Of a stretch of DNA of 64,000 nucleotides, positions 36,519-46,023 are shown in pieces (position 1 is the stretch's first letter; every line of letters starts with the position of its first letter). This stretch comes from Paenochrobactrum pullorum (lineage in GTDB: Bacteria > Pseudomonadota > Alphaproteobacteria > Rhizobiales > Rhizobiaceae): assembly GCF_041929845.1 (NCBI RefSeq), contig NZ_JBHEEH010000005.1, forward strand, positions 1 through 64,000, given 5' to 3'. The translations under genes and the position numbers were made by a program. Below the pieces are notes generated by a model, which made no database searches, was not told the DNA's origin, and was given only the letters and a program-made list of their open reading frames with translations.

Positions 36519-36931
36519 TGAGGGTCTCCTGTCATCCATTTCGATTCTGGCAAATAAAGCCATTTTGCGCTTCAAACCTTACACTGCTTCGTTGGTTTAT
36601 TGTGTAAAATTAATCATCGCCCAAGTGATTCGCTAAAACGACATGACGTCAATACCTATTTTTTTTGATCTGAAACACATTTGACGCTGTCGATCTTAGT
36701 TTTGCATTTTAATAAATTGAATCCTGTAAATCATGACATTTTAGGCAAAAACACTGGTAAATTGCGGCGAAATCCTGTTAATACTTTGTTAAGCATGGCA
36801 AAAAGAGATGCTGAACTGTGTCTTTTTCGCCATAGTACCAACGCAATTGATGTTCACTAAGCCTCCATTAACCAATAAATCCGATACTAGTCAGTGATCC
36901 GACTGAAAGAACGGTAAGGCTATACGAATTG
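36519..36931. other. 413-base intergenic region with CtrA-like site
   Basis: A/T-rich DNA between the divergent pepF and M15-type peptidase genes, with no convincing reading frame. It contains the CtrA-like site at 36778-36792 and presumably both promoters. Confidence 0.6.
36778..36792. promoter_or_regulatory. Candidate CtrA-binding site
   Basis: TTAATACTTTGTTAA matches the full CtrA consensus TTAA-N7-TTAA. It lies about 140 bases upstream of the cell-wall peptidase gene. CtrA is the alphaproteobacterial cell-cycle master regulator. Confidence 0.5.
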
Positions 36932-38785
36932 ATGGACAGCACCTTGATTATCAAAACGGGATATAACCGCATCAAAGCAAAGTTCCTGCGCTGCATTATT
37001 GCAGGTGCAGCTTTCGCGGTTACTGCTACAACAGTTATGATGCCCAATGTCGCCTCGGCAGAAACCCGTAGTCTGAAACTTTATTATGTGCATACCGGCG
37101 AGCGCGCCGAAATCACATTTAAAAAAGATGGCCGCTACCTGAAAGAAGGCCTGCAAAAGCTTAATGTGTTTTTGCGTGACTGGCGCCGTAATGAGCCAAC
37201 GAAAATGGACCCGCGTCTGTTCGATCTCGTATGGCAAGTTTATAAAGGGACCGGTTCTTCCAATTATATTACGGTTGTCTCGGCCTATCGTTCTCCTGCA
37301 ACCAACAAAATGTTGCGTTCTACCACGAGTGGTGTGGCTGAAAACAGCCAACATACCCGTGGTAAAGCTATGGACTTCTTTATCTCCGGTGTTCCACTGA
37401 CAAAACTGCGCCAATTAGGCATGCGTTATCAAATTGGTGGCGTTGGATACTATCCAAAGTCCGGTTCGCCTTTCATCCATCTGGACGTGGGCGGTGTTCG
37501 TGCGTGGCCACGCATGAGCCGCAAGGAATTGCTGGCTCTCTTCCCGGATGGGAAAACCGTTCATATTCCGTCCGACGGCAAGCCCCTGCCAGGCTACAAG
37601 CAAGCTTTGGCTGAAGTCGAGCGTCGTAAATCTTCCGGCGGCGATATTGTTGTTGCCAGTGCTGCTCCATCCAAAAAACGCAGTGCCACTTTATTCGGCG
37701 CCTTGTTTGGCGGCGGTGCAGATGAAGAAGAAGACGTCAATGACGACAATATCCGCGCCGCAACTCCGGCACGCCGTCCGGCAACAGCAGCACCACGCCC
37801 TTCAGTACCGACTGCCGTACCGGCAACAGCACCGGCTCCGGCACCGGCAGAACCTTTGATCGCTGCGCTGCCGACGCGTAATGTCCCGCTTCCGGTAGTA
37901 GCTCCGCGACCAGCAGCACCCGTTGCTGCTGTCCCAACCGCTCCGGCACTGCCTGCCGAACCTGACAATATTCCATTTGCAATTGCCGCAGCACCTGCGG
38001 AAACACAAAACACCGCTGTCGCACACAGCATTATTCCCGTACCGGCACGCCGTCCGGCAAGCGCCGTTGAAGATGCAATTGCGATGGCAGCTGCAACTGA
38101 TACGCAAGCCCCCGTTGCTGATGCGGCACCCACCATGCTCGCAGGCTTCGTTCCCGTTCCTGCAAGTCGTCCGGCAAGTCTTTCTGGTGAAATGCAAATG
38201 GCGTCTGCATCGAATAGTGATGCGATTGCCGACCTTCTCAAAAACGAGCAGACCGCAGCCGCAAATGCAGCACCAACGCCTCGTGCTGCCAGCCAGCAAC
38301 TTGCAGCTATCGCCGCACAAGGCGAACTGATTGCGCCGCCAGCTGACGATGATTTTGCAACGGCCCAAATAATACCGGCATCAAAACCAGTTGCAGCGCC
38401 ACCTGCACAGGCACCGGTACCAACTCCTGTGGTGGCTGCGAATACAGCTCCGAAGAATAATGTTCAGGTCGCAAGCCTCGACACCAAGTCACGCACGACT
38501 GCAAAATCAGCCAAGCCAAACGGCAACAGAGCCAAGGCCAACAAAGCAGCCATTGTTCAGCCGGCGACAGCACCTGTTTCGCAACTGGCTATGTCAACTG
38601 AATCCGTTGCCAATGCCGTCCCTGTTACCAATCCGGTTTTGCGTAATGACGCCATGCGTGAAGCGCCCGCCATGGTTTACACTGCAGGTTTCCAACGTGA
38701 CATTCCATCCACAGAGCGTGTAAACAGCTTCAGTGGTCAAGCCGTCACTTTCTTGTCAGTTGCCAAATTCAAAGCGGCTAACTGA
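36932..38785 (+). CDS. M15-type (DUF882) peptidoglycan peptidase with Pro/Ala-rich tail
   Basis: 617 residues. A signal peptide/anchor (residues about 18-44) precedes a YcbK/DUF882 peptidase domain (about 50-210) with VVSAYRSPATN, the metal-site pattern SQHTRGKAMDF (His...Asp) and FIHLDVGGVRAWPR (His). The C-terminal 400 residues are a low-complexity Ala/Pro-rich region with a repeated motif of the type P(V/A)PA.RPAS (seen three times around residues 370-420). The catalytic domain should cut peptide cross-links in murein; the tail may span the periplasm or bind partners. ATG at 36932. Confidence 0.8.
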   Translation: MDSTLIIKTGYNRIKAKFLRCIIAGAAFAVTATTVMMPNVASAETRSLKLYYVHTGERAEITFKKDGRYLKEGLQKLNVFLRDWRRNEPTKMDPRLFDLVWQVYKGTGSSNYITVVSAYRSPATNKMLRSTTSGVAENSQHTRGKAMDFFISGVPLTKLRQLGMRYQIGGVGYYPKSGSPFIHLDVGGVRAWPRMSRKELLALFPDGKTVHIPSDGKPLPGYKQALAEVERRKSSGGDIVVASAAPSKKRSATLFGALFGGGADEEEDVNDDNIRAATPARRPATAAPRPSVPTAVPATAPAPAPAEPLIAALPTRNVPLPVVAPRPAAPVAAVPTAPALPAEPDNIPFAIAAAPAETQNTAVAHSIIPVPARRPASAVEDAIAMAAATDTQAPVADAAPTMLAGFVPVPASRPASLSGEMQMASASNSDAIADLLKNEQTAAANAAPTPRAASQQLAAIAAQGELIAPPADDDFATAQIIPASKPVAAPPAQAPVPTPVVAANTAPKNNVQVASLDTKSRTTAKSAKPNGNRAKANKAAIVQPATAPVSQLAMSTESVANAVPVTNPVLRNDAMREAPAMVYTAGFQRDIPSTERVNSFSGQAVTFLSVAKFKAAN

Positions 38786-38800
38786 CCGACTTCAAATAAT

Positions 38801-38830
38801 AAAAAAGGGGCTTTTAAGGCCCCTTTTTTA
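38801..38830. terminator. Bidirectional terminator between M15 peptidase gene and galU
   Basis: Stem AAAAAAGGGGC / GCCCCTTTTTT (38801-38811, 38819-38829), T-rich on both strands. Confidence 0.85.
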
Positions 38831-38851
38831 TATGCATTTCATAGTAAGATT

Positions 38852-39745
38852 TTATCTTGCTTTGATTGTTTTCAGCAAGTGCTCAATTGAATATTCCACA
38901 TTCGGACGGATATCATTGCGCCACAAAGCGAAAGCCACATTGGCTTCGATAAAACCTTCTTTTGAGCCGCAGTCAAAAGTCAGCCCCTGATAATTAAAGC
39001 CGTAGAACTTTTGTTCATCCGCCAGTTTCAACATCGCATCGGTCAGCTGAATTTCATTGCCGGCACCCTTTTCCTGCTTGCTGAGCAGATCAAAGATTTC
39101 AGGCTGCAAAATATAACGACCATTGATGTAAAGATTGGAAGGCGCAGTGCCTTTTGCCGGTTTTTCAACCATTTTGGTAATCTCAAAACCGTTCGCAACG
39201 CTCTCGCCCTGTCCGACGATACCATATTTATGCGCATCTTTCGGATCACATTCCTGCACGGCAATGATGTTGCCGCCGGTTTGTTCATAGAGAGCCACCA
39301 TATCAGCAAGGCAACCGCGTTCGGATTGCATCACCATATCCGGCAGAAGCAGCGCAAAAGGCTCGTTACCAACCAATTCGCGCGCACACCAAACGGCATG
39401 GCCAAGACCTAAAGGTACCTGTTGACGGGTAAAACTTGTCGTACCCGGTTGCGGCTGCAACTGTCGCATATGCTCCAGCTCCGCCGTTTTACCGCGTTCT
39501 TGCAGCGTTGTATAAAGTTCAACTTGGGCATCGAAATAATCTTCGATAACTGCTTTGTTGCGGCCGGTAACAAATATCAGATGTTCAATACCGGCTTCAC
39601 GAGCTTCATCAACCACATATTGAATGACCGGTTTATCAACAACCGTCAGCATTTCTTTCGGAATTGATTTGGTTGCAGGCAAAAAGCGCGTCCCCAAACC
39701 TGCTACCGGAAAAACAGCTTTACGGATTTTTTTCACTGAACTCAT
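38852..39745 (-). CDS. galU: UTP-glucose-1-phosphate uridylyltransferase
   Basis: 297 residues. Nucleotidyltransferase signature [34 protein letters not shown], then ALLLPDMVM and [19 protein letters not shown]. It makes UDP-glucose for envelope polysaccharides and lipopolysaccharide. The ATG at 39745 has AGGAG upstream; the longer frame to 39802 lacks one. Confidence 0.95.
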   Translation of the reverse strand: MSSVKKIRKAVFPVAGLGTRFLPATKSIPKEMLTVVDKPVIQYVVDEAREAGIEHLIFVTGRNKAVIEDYFDAQVELYTTLQERGKTAELEHMRQLQPQPGTTSFTRQQVPLGLGHAVWCARELVGNEPFALLLPDMVMQSERGCLADMVALYEQTGGNIIAVQECDPKDAHKYGIVGQGESVANGFEITKMVEKPAKGTAPSNLYINGRYILQPEIFDLLSKQEKGAGNEIQLTDAMLKLADEQKFYGFNYQGLTFDCGSKEGFIEANVAFALWRNDIRPNVEYSIEHLLKTIKAR

Positions 39746-40028
39746 GCCACTCCTCAGTTCTTTATAAATAACAACATTTTCTTTGTTTAGCTTATAATAC
39801 AAAGGTTTCCACTATTTAATATAAAAGGCTACAATCCATCACTTTAAATATGCATCTTTAACATTTTTGCTTGGCATCCATTTTGATACCTTAAAGTCTC
39901 AATATTTTCGAATTACTGGTGCATGGTAAACTAAATGCTAACCAGCACATGTTAAAATCTGTTAAAATGGAGCCATTCAGGCTTCATCCATTTGAAAGCC
40001 CCCTAAAAGAGAAGGGAAACACAGAACT

Positions 40029-41267
40029 ATGCTGCGATTTCCATTCACAGTGAAGACAATTTCGAAAACCAAGATTGCGCTCTCTTCTGCAGTGCTTGCT
40101 CTGTTGATGGGTTTATCAACTGCGCCTGCATCAGCCGACGCTAAGTTCCGTCAATGGGTTGCAAGTTTTCGCAATACAGCCATTCAAAACGGTGTAAACG
40201 CCCGTGTTTATGATCAGGCATTTGCCGGTGTTACAGCACCCGATCCGGAAGTTTTGCGTAAAGCCCGCTATCAACCTGAATTTGTCGATCCGATCTGGAA
40301 TTACATCGATAATCGCGTCAACGAGCATTCAGTTGCAACCGGTCAGGCAATGGCACGCAAATGGGGGCCATGGTTACAACGGATTGAACAACGTTTCGGC
40401 GTTGATAAGAATGTCTTGCTTGCCATCTGGTCAATGGAAAGTAATTACGGTGAAATTCTCAAACGTGACGATGTGATGATGGACACAATCCGCTCACTGG
40501 CAACCCTTGCTTATGCAGATCCAAAGCGCGCCAAATTCGGTCGTACGCAGCTGATTGCTGCAATGAAAATTTTGCAGACTGGTGATATCTCCCGCAAACA
40601 TCTGACCGGCTCATGGGCAGGTGCGTTAGGCCACACCCAATTTATCCCGACCAGCTATCAAGCCTATGCGGTCGATATGGATGGCAATGGCAAACGTGAT
40701 ATCTGGAACTCTGTACCTGATGCTTTGGGTACCGCTGCCAATTTGCTCGCCCGTAATGGCTGGCAAACAGGTCAGACATGGGGCTATGAAGTTATCCTGC
40801 CAGCTGGCCGCAAGTTCCCGGCAGGCTCGCTGACTGTTTCAGAATGGGAGAAACTTGGTGTCAAGCGCGCCAATGGACGCCCTTTCCCACGCCCGAACGA
40901 AAGCGTAACTTTGCGCGTTTTGGACGGTCGTGAAGGCCCGGTTTTCTTGATGGGTAAAAACTTCAACGTTATCAAACGTTATAATAATGCTGATAAATAT
41001 GCACTGGCTGTCGGCCTTTTGGCGGATCGTATTGGTGGTTATCAGGGATTGGTACGCGACTGGAATCGTCCATTTACCCCGATCACCATGAACGAGCGCG
41101 AAGAATTGCAAAACCATCTCAAAGCCCTTGGCTATTATGATGGCAAAATTGATGGCAAAATCGGCTCCGGCTCTCGCGCGGCAATTGAAGCCTTTCAAAA
41201 ACGCAACGGTTTGAGTGCTGACGGCCACCCGAGCAAAGAGGTCTTGAACGTTTTGCGCAGACGTTAA
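40029..41267 (+). CDS. Lytic murein transglycosylase, MltB-type with PG-binding domain
   Basis: 412 residues: signal peptide ending at ASADA, an SLT_2/MltB catalytic domain (about 38-330) with catalytic Glu in LLAIWSMESNYGEIL and GSWAGALGHTQFIPTSYQAYAVDMDGNGKRDIW, then a C-terminal PG_binding_1 domain (about 350-410, LQNHLKALGYYDGKIDGKIGSGSRAAIEAFQKRNGL). It cleaves glycan strands in the periplasm. ATG preceded by GAAGGG. The DUF459 gene follows 6 bases later. Confidence 0.92.
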   Translation: MLRFPFTVKTISKTKIALSSAVLALLMGLSTAPASADAKFRQWVASFRNTAIQNGVNARVYDQAFAGVTAPDPEVLRKARYQPEFVDPIWNYIDNRVNEHSVATGQAMARKWGPWLQRIEQRFGVDKNVLLAIWSMESNYGEILKRDDVMMDTIRSLATLAYADPKRAKFGRTQLIAAMKILQTGDISRKHLTGSWAGALGHTQFIPTSYQAYAVDMDGNGKRDIWNSVPDALGTAANLLARNGWQTGQTWGYEVILPAGRKFPAGSLTVSEWEKLGVKRANGRPFPRPNESVTLRVLDGREGPVFLMGKNFNVIKRYNNADKYALAVGLLADRIGGYQGLVRDWNRPFTPITMNEREELQNHLKALGYYDGKIDGKIGSGSRAAIEAFQKRNGLSADGHPSKEVLNVLRRR

Positions 41268-41273
41268 AACGCC

Positions 41274-42425
41274 ATGTGTCTATCAAGCAAATTAACTGTT
41301 AAAAAAGCCCCGCTGACTTATCTTTTGTCGGCGGGGCTTATGGCTGTCCTGCTATTACCGCAAAGTGCTGCAGCACAGCCTAAAACTTTGTTTGATATGC
41401 TTTTTGGTGAGAAAAAAGCGGCTCCACCAGAACCACCTGCACCGAGACAGGCCACCCCGCAGCGTCAGGCACCAGTCCGAAAACCAATTCCGCCTGCCCC
41501 GCGCAAACCTTCGCCGGCACGGATCCCTATACCTGTTCCATTGCCCAAGCATCTTGTACAGAAACTCGATGATGCCAACAATGTTCTGATACTGGGTGAT
41601 TTTTCAAGCTCAGGCCTTGCCGATGGTTTGACAGAAGCTTTTAATGATAATCCATCCGTGCGCATCAGCGATTTGTCCAATGGCTCCTCCGGTTTTGTCC
41701 GGCAGGACTATTATGATTGGAACCAATCAATTGCGGCGCTATTGGAGCAGGAAAAACCTGCAGCCGTCGTGATGATGATCGGTGCCAATGATCGCCAGAT
41801 CATTACCACAAATGGCAAAATCCATCCCTTTTTAAGTGATGAGTGGACAGCTGACTATCAGGCGCGCATTGATAATTTTATCAAAACAGTAAAAGGCGCC
41901 GGTTATCCGCTGATTTGGGTGGGACAGCCACCATATGTTTCGCGCGCCATGTCCAAAAATATGCTGGCACTTAATGAAGTTTACCGCCGCACAGCCGAGC
42001 AATCGGGTGCCAGTTTTATTGATGTTTGGGCTGGTTTTACCGGCGAAGATGGTAATGCCACGATAACCGGACTTGATATCAACGGACAGGATGCACAATT
42101 ACGCAGCACCGACGGCATAGGTTTCACTTCGGCAGGCAAAAGAAAACTAGCCTTTTATGTTGAAAAACCGTTGCGTAAAATTTTAAGTGTGACTGAACAA
42201 CAAAGTGAGCCAAACGCCTCAGCAACCACTGAAACCGGTATTGGCTTAGTTTCACGTATTAATCGCCTGCCAGCGGTGAGTTTGCGAGATTACGCTGCAG
42301 ATCAAAGCGGTGTTTTGCTTGGTGCAGCGCCTGCCTCCGCCACACTTAATCCCGTTAAGCCGGAAAAATCTTACAGCCCCTATCCTGATCGTGCCGATTA
42401 TTTCCGCTCCACCACAAATAAATGA
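41274..42425 (+). CDS. DUF459/SGNH-hydrolase-like periplasmic protein
   Basis: 383 residues: signal-like segment (LSAGLMAVLLLPQSAAAQ), a Pro/Arg-rich linker (about 50-95), then an SGNH-type domain with VLILGDFSSSGLADGL where the nucleophile block is GDF rather than GDSL, and VVMMIGANDRQ (block III GxND). Family members are associated with periplasmic O-acyl chemistry. The start ATG has no clear ribosome-binding site and lies 6 bases after the transglycosylase stop, so it is probably translated by coupling. Confidence 0.8.
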   Translation: MCLSSKLTVKKAPLTYLLSAGLMAVLLLPQSAAAQPKTLFDMLFGEKKAAPPEPPAPRQATPQRQAPVRKPIPPAPRKPSPARIPIPVPLPKHLVQKLDDANNVLILGDFSSSGLADGLTEAFNDNPSVRISDLSNGSSGFVRQDYYDWNQSIAALLEQEKPAAVVMMIGANDRQIITTNGKIHPFLSDEWTADYQARIDNFIKTVKGAGYPLIWVGQPPYVSRAMSKNMLALNEVYRRTAEQSGASFIDVWAGFTGEDGNATITGLDINGQDAQLRSTDGIGFTSAGKRKLAFYVEKPLRKILSVTEQQSEPNASATTETGIGLVSRINRLPAVSLRDYAADQSGVLLGAAPASATLNPVKPEKSYSPYPDRADYFRSTTNK

Positions 42426-42501
42426 TCATAAGTTTCGGGAAGCTCTGGACGGCTCTTCATTGCAAAGGCATAACAGCTTCATCACATCTGGCCTTATATG
42501 A

Positions 42502-43563
42502 ATGGAGACCATCTTGCATTTTGCATCCGATAACTGGGCAGGCGCTCACCCGACCATTGCAGAAAGTCTCGCCCAACATGCAGGTGGTTTTGCCGCCGCC
42601 TATGGCACAAGCGAACTCGACAAAAAAGTAGAGCAGCGTTTCAATGAACTGTTTGAACGCGAAGTGGCGGTTTATTTTGTCGGCACCGGCACTGCTTCCA
42701 ACTCACTGGCACTGGCAAGCGTCAACCGTCCGGGCGGTGTCACCTTATGCCACCGCGAAGCCCATGTGATTGAAGATGAATGCGGCGCACCGGAATATTT
42801 CACTGGTGGTGCCCGTTTACATCCTGTTGATGGTGCCAATGGTCGTATTGATCCGTCCAAATTGCGTAAAGAACTGAAGCGGTTCAATCCGGCTTTCATT
42901 CATGCCGGACAGCCGATGGCGGTAACGTTCACACAGGCGACCGAGGTCGGCACACTCTATTCACTTGATCAAATTGCAGAACTCTCATCCATTTGTAAAA
43001 CACATAATCTACCATTGCATATGGATGGTGCACGCTTTGCCAATGCGCTTGTTTCACTTGACATATCTCCTGCAGACATGACATGGCGTCAAGGGGTTGA
43101 TATTGTCTCATTTGGCGGCACGAAAAATGGTTGCTGGTGCGCCGAAGCTCTTGTGTTCATGAATCCGGACCGCGCTAAGGATCTGCCGTTTATCCGCAAA
43201 CGTGCAGCACAGCTCTTCTCCAAAACCCGTTTCATCGCGGCACAATTTGATGCCTATTTGCAAGATGATCTGTGGCTGGATTTGGCGCGTCATTCCAATA
43301 AGCTTGCACAAAAACTGGCCGCTCATATTGATGCATCATCGCAGGTTCGCTTGGCATGGAAGCCGCAGGCCAACGAAGTTTTTGCGATCATGAAACAAAC
43401 CACTTATGACCGTTTGCAAAAGGCAGGTGCCATTTTTTACGATTGGAACCCGCCGCATTCAGAAGCAGACAAAATAAGTGAAGGCGAAATTTTCGCCCGA
43501 TTTGTCACCAGCTTTGCCAACACCGAAGAAGAAATTGACCGGTTTGGTGCTTTAATCGCCTGA
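42502..43563 (+). CDS. L-threonine aldolase-type PLP enzyme
   Basis: 353-residue fold-type I PLP enzyme: FASDNWAGAHPTI at the N-terminus, YFVGTGTASNSLALA, LHMDGARFANALVSL, and the Schiff-base lysine in IVSFGGTKNGCWCAEALVF. Low-specificity L-threonine/allo-threonine aldolase is the best name (glycine plus acetaldehyde). The stated ATG has no good ribosome-binding site; an in-frame TTG at 42514 has GGAG upstream and matches where homologues start. Confidence 0.88.
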   Translation: METILHFASDNWAGAHPTIAESLAQHAGGFAAAYGTSELDKKVEQRFNELFEREVAVYFVGTGTASNSLALASVNRPGGVTLCHREAHVIEDECGAPEYFTGGARLHPVDGANGRIDPSKLRKELKRFNPAFIHAGQPMAVTFTQATEVGTLYSLDQIAELSSICKTHNLPLHMDGARFANALVSLDISPADMTWRQGVDIVSFGGTKNGCWCAEALVFMNPDRAKDLPFIRKRAAQLFSKTRFIAAQFDAYLQDDLWLDLARHSNKLAQKLAAHIDASSQVRLAWKPQANEVFAIMKQTTYDRLQKAGAIFYDWNPPHSEADKISEGEIFARFVTSFANTEEEIDRFGALIA

Positions 43564-43584
43564 ACCTAAAACACAGATAAAAAA

Positions 43585-43613
43585 AGCCCCGATGGCTATC
43601 AGCCATCGGGGCT
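43585..43613. terminator. Bidirectional terminator between aldolase gene and hsp20
   Basis: 13-bp perfect stem AGCCCCGATGGCT / AGCCATCGGGGCT with a 3-base loop, between convergent genes. Confidence 0.85.
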
Positions 43614-43628
43614 CCTCTTTAATACAAA

Positions 43629-44108
43629 TTAGTGCTTCGAAGCATTCACATTCGCTTCAATCTGCGTACCATTGGATGAAGCTTGTGTCACCTCAATTTT
43701 ACGCGGTTTCATCTGTTCAGGAATTTCCCGGATCAGATCAATATGAAGCAGACCGTTTTTCAGGCTGGCACCCGAAATTTCTACGAAATCAGCAAGCTGG
43801 AACCGGCGTTCAAAAGCACGGGATGCAATACCGCGATAAAGAACTTCGCTGGTATTATCACCTTCTTCTTCAGACTTTTGGCCCTTTATGGTCAACTGGT
43901 TGCGGTGAGCTTCAATTTCAAGCTCATTTTCGGAGAAACCGGCCACCGCCATGGTGATGCGGTAATTATTTTCGCCAGTCCGCTCGATATTATAAGGCGG
44001 ATAGCTCTGCGCACCTTCTGTTGGCTGAGCCAAGGAATCAAACATTGAAAACAGGCGGTCAAAACCGACAGTGGAACGGTACAATGGAGAAAAATCTACA
44101 TGACGCAT
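43629..44108 (-). CDS. Small heat-shock protein (Hsp20/IbpA type)
   Basis: 159 residues with an alpha-crystallin domain: YNIERTGENNYRITMAVAGFSENELEIEAHRNQLTIKGQK ... YRGIASRAFERRFQLADFVEISGASLKNGLLHIDL, ending with the family IPEQMKPRKIEV. It holds unfolded proteins during heat stress. The ATG at 44108 has AAGGAGGG upstream. That ribosome-binding site is part of a ROSE-like hairpin, with an RpoH-type promoter above. Confidence 0.93.
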   Translation of the reverse strand: MRHVDFSPLYRSTVGFDRLFSMFDSLAQPTEGAQSYPPYNIERTGENNYRITMAVAGFSENELEIEAHRNQLTIKGQKSEEEGDNTSEVLYRGIASRAFERRFQLADFVEISGASLKNGLLHIDLIREIPEQMKPRKIEVTQASSNGTQIEANVNASKH

Positions 44109-44207
44109 GAATAAAGCCCTCCTTAAGAGCGACAAAGTTGCGTTAATGGCGGCAGAACCCCCGATATGGCGAATTCTTATTGCCGGCAGCCCCTTATGTG
44201 GCGGCTA
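44109..44207 (-). ncRNA. ROSE-like RNA thermometer in hsp20 5' leader
   Basis: The roughly 100-base leader is structured, and just before the start codon it reads TCGCTCTTAAGGAGGGC. Here U(U/C)GCU can pair with the AGGAG ribosome-binding site, the hallmark of the 3' hairpin of ROSE elements that control rhizobial small heat-shock genes. Further GC-rich hairpins lie upstream (GCCGCC, GCCGGC blocks). Melting at high temperature would release the ribosome site. Confidence 0.65.
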
Positions 44208-44214
44208 CAATCCA

Positions 44215-44244
44215 GATGTGGGAACCATATTTCTCCTTTTCAAG
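44215..44244 (-). promoter_or_regulatory. RpoH (sigma-32)-type promoter of hsp20
   Basis: Minus-strand CTTGAAA (ending at 44244) is followed after 14 bases by CCCACAT (44215-44221), close to the heat-shock sigma consensus CTTGAAA-N-CCCCAT. Transcription would start near 44208. Confidence 0.6.
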
Positions 44245-44430
44245 ACTTTTTATTTGAAGTTTTTTAGCTTTTTTTGACCACTTTAACGGCCGCAATCCGT
44301 ATGAATATGAAATGAACAAGGACTTCTGATTTCGTTCAGGCAGCATCTTTTATATTGGCATCATCAACAAAATAACCACGCCTCCCTCAATATCCAGGGC
44401 ATTGAAATTTGAAGTTGAAGGAAATTGAAG

Positions 44431-44808
44431 ATGAAAAAAGCGCTTATTACTCTGGCAACCCTTGCAACCATCGTCACCGGCATATCGCTTCCTGCGGCAG
44501 CTGCGCCGGCTAACGAACTAACCGTTAAAGTTCATTCTTCATGGAACGATCGTGGCCGCCACAGCCCGCGCCATGATTGGAAAAAACCGCCGCACAACTA
44601 CCGCAATCAGATGATGAAGCCGGGCGAAATTAAAAGAATGCTGCATCGCCAAGGCTATCGCACACACAATATTCGTCAGCAACGCGATGAATATTATGTA
44701 CGTGCCCATAATAACAAAGGTCGTCAGGTTATGCTCATCGTCAATTCCCGCAGCGGTAAAATTGTCGGCCAGCGTTATATCGGTCGTCCGCACTTTACCC
44801 GCACATAA
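44431..44808 (+). CDS. Small secreted PepSY-like basic protein
   Basis: 125 residues with signal peptide (LITLATLATIVTGISLPAAAA), a His/Arg/Asn-rich linker (about 35-65) and a C-terminal half with the PepSY-like pattern MKPGEIKRMLHRQGYRTHNI...YYVRAHNNKGRQVMLIVNSRSGKIV. It probably acts in the periplasm; no specific function is known. The ATG at 44431 has AAGGA upstream. Confidence 0.7.
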   Translation: MKKALITLATLATIVTGISLPAAAAPANELTVKVHSSWNDRGRHSPRHDWKKPPHNYRNQMMKPGEIKRMLHRQGYRTHNIRQQRDEYYVRAHNNKGRQVMLIVNSRSGKIVGQRYIGRPHFTRT

Positions 44809-44850
44809 ATTAATATTGCCCGGATAACGTCCCTTATATGGGCAATATAC

Positions 44851-44896
44851 AAACCGGAGCGGTTGGTTTTTTTCATCCGCTCCGGTTTATTTTTTA
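44851..44896 (+). terminator. Terminator after small secreted protein gene
   Basis: 12-bp stem AAACCGGAGCGG / CCGCTCCGGTTT (44851-44862, 44877-44888) followed by ATTTTTTA. Confidence 0.75.
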
Positions 44897-45006
44897 TAAA
44901 AACACGCTAACATTCTCTCAAACTTAATTTTTTAACCACTGCAACCATAATATCTTTCCTATATAAATATTGAATTATATCAGTTTGTTCCCTGAAAGGC
45001 CTTCAT

Positions 45007-46023
45007 GTGACCACCTCCGCCCAACCAGATACACATGAAAAAGCCGACGAGATTTTATTCGAGACCAGCGACAATCTGAAACCACAACAGTTTCAGGCCG
45101 GGTTTTTAACCAGCAAAGATCATAAAAAATTGCGTTACGCCTTGGTGCCTTCGCATCCGCAGCACAATCGTGGCACAGTCATTCTGCTGCACGGGCGCAA
45201 TGAGTGTATTGAAAAATATTACGAAACCATCGATGATTTGCATATGCGCGGCTTTCATGTCGCAACCATGGATTGGAGGGGTCAGGGACATTCCGACCGA
45301 CTCATCAAAGATAAAAACCGTGGCTTTGTGCGCCGCTTCAAAGATTATACCGATGATCTGGAGCAATTTATCCATTCAATCGTTTTAAACGAATGCCCGC
45401 CACCCTATTATATCCTCGCGCATTCTGCAGGTGGTTTGATCACACTTTCAGCCATGCCGCATCTTATACCGTATATTGACCGCGTTGTGCTCGCCGCACC
45501 TTTATTAGGCTTTCCAGGCAACAAATTGTCCGAAAAAAACTTGCGCCGCTTGAGCCGTTTGATGACATTTTCTGGCTTCGGCAAAACCTATGCCAAACGT
45601 GGAATTCCCCCAGGCAATAAGCGTGAATTTTCCGGTAATATTCTCACTAGCGATCAAATACGCTACGAGCGCAATCAGAAGATCATTTATAACCATCCGA
45701 CACTCGGACTGGCTGGCCCCACTTTTACTTGGGTTTTCAATGCACTACATGCCATTCACCAATTAAATCGTCCGAAAAATCTGACCTCCCCGAAAATACC
45801 AACGCTTTTCATTTTGGCTGGTGGCGATACAATCGTCTCCAGCAGAGCTGCACAAGATTATGCCCGTAAAATCCGTGGAGCGTCTTTCATCACGATTGAT
45901 GGCGCCCGTCACGAGTTGATGCAGGAAGATGATCATTACCGACAGCAATTTTGGGCGGCGTTCGATGCTTTTATTCCCGACGCCCAAAACAAGCCGATCA
46001 TCAGCCAAGATAAGTCGCAATAG
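45007..46023 (+). CDS. Alpha/beta hydrolase, lysophospholipase (PldB) type
   Basis: 338 residues of the serine aminopeptidase S33/Hydrolase_4 group: VILLHGRNECIEKYYETID, MDWRGQGHSDR, nucleophile serine in YILAHSAGGLITL, and the late acid/base residues in LAGGDTIVSSRAA and GARHELMQE. It probably cleaves lysophospholipids or monoacylglycerols. It starts with GTG, with GAAAGG upstream. Its 3' end overlaps the convergent hisN-like gene by 23 bases. Confidence 0.85.
   Translation: MTTSAQPDTHEKADEILFETSDNLKPQQFQAGFLTSKDHKKLRYALVPSHPQHNRGTVILLHGRNECIEKYYETIDDLHMRGFHVATMDWRGQGHSDRLIKDKNRGFVRRFKDYTDDLEQFIHSIVLNECPPPYYILAHSAGGLITLSAMPHLIPYIDRVVLAAPLLGFPGNKLSEKNLRRLSRLMTFSGFGKTYAKRGIPPGNKREFSGNILTSDQIRYERNQKIIYNHPTLGLAGPTFTWVFNALHAIHQLNRPKNLTSPKIPTLFILAGGDTIVSSRAAQDYARKIRGASFITIDGARHELMQEDDHYRQQFWAAFDAFIPDAQNKPIISQDKSQ

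Noticed and set aside
37594..38241. Long antisense frame opposite the Ala/Pro-rich tail
   Set aside because: Repetitive GC-rich codons produce antisense Gly/Ala/Thr-rich frames by composition alone; no ribosome site or domain.
39952..39965. TTAA-N6-TTAA upstream of the transglycosylase gene as a CtrA site
   Set aside because: The spacer is 6 rather than 7 bases, so it does not meet the consensus.
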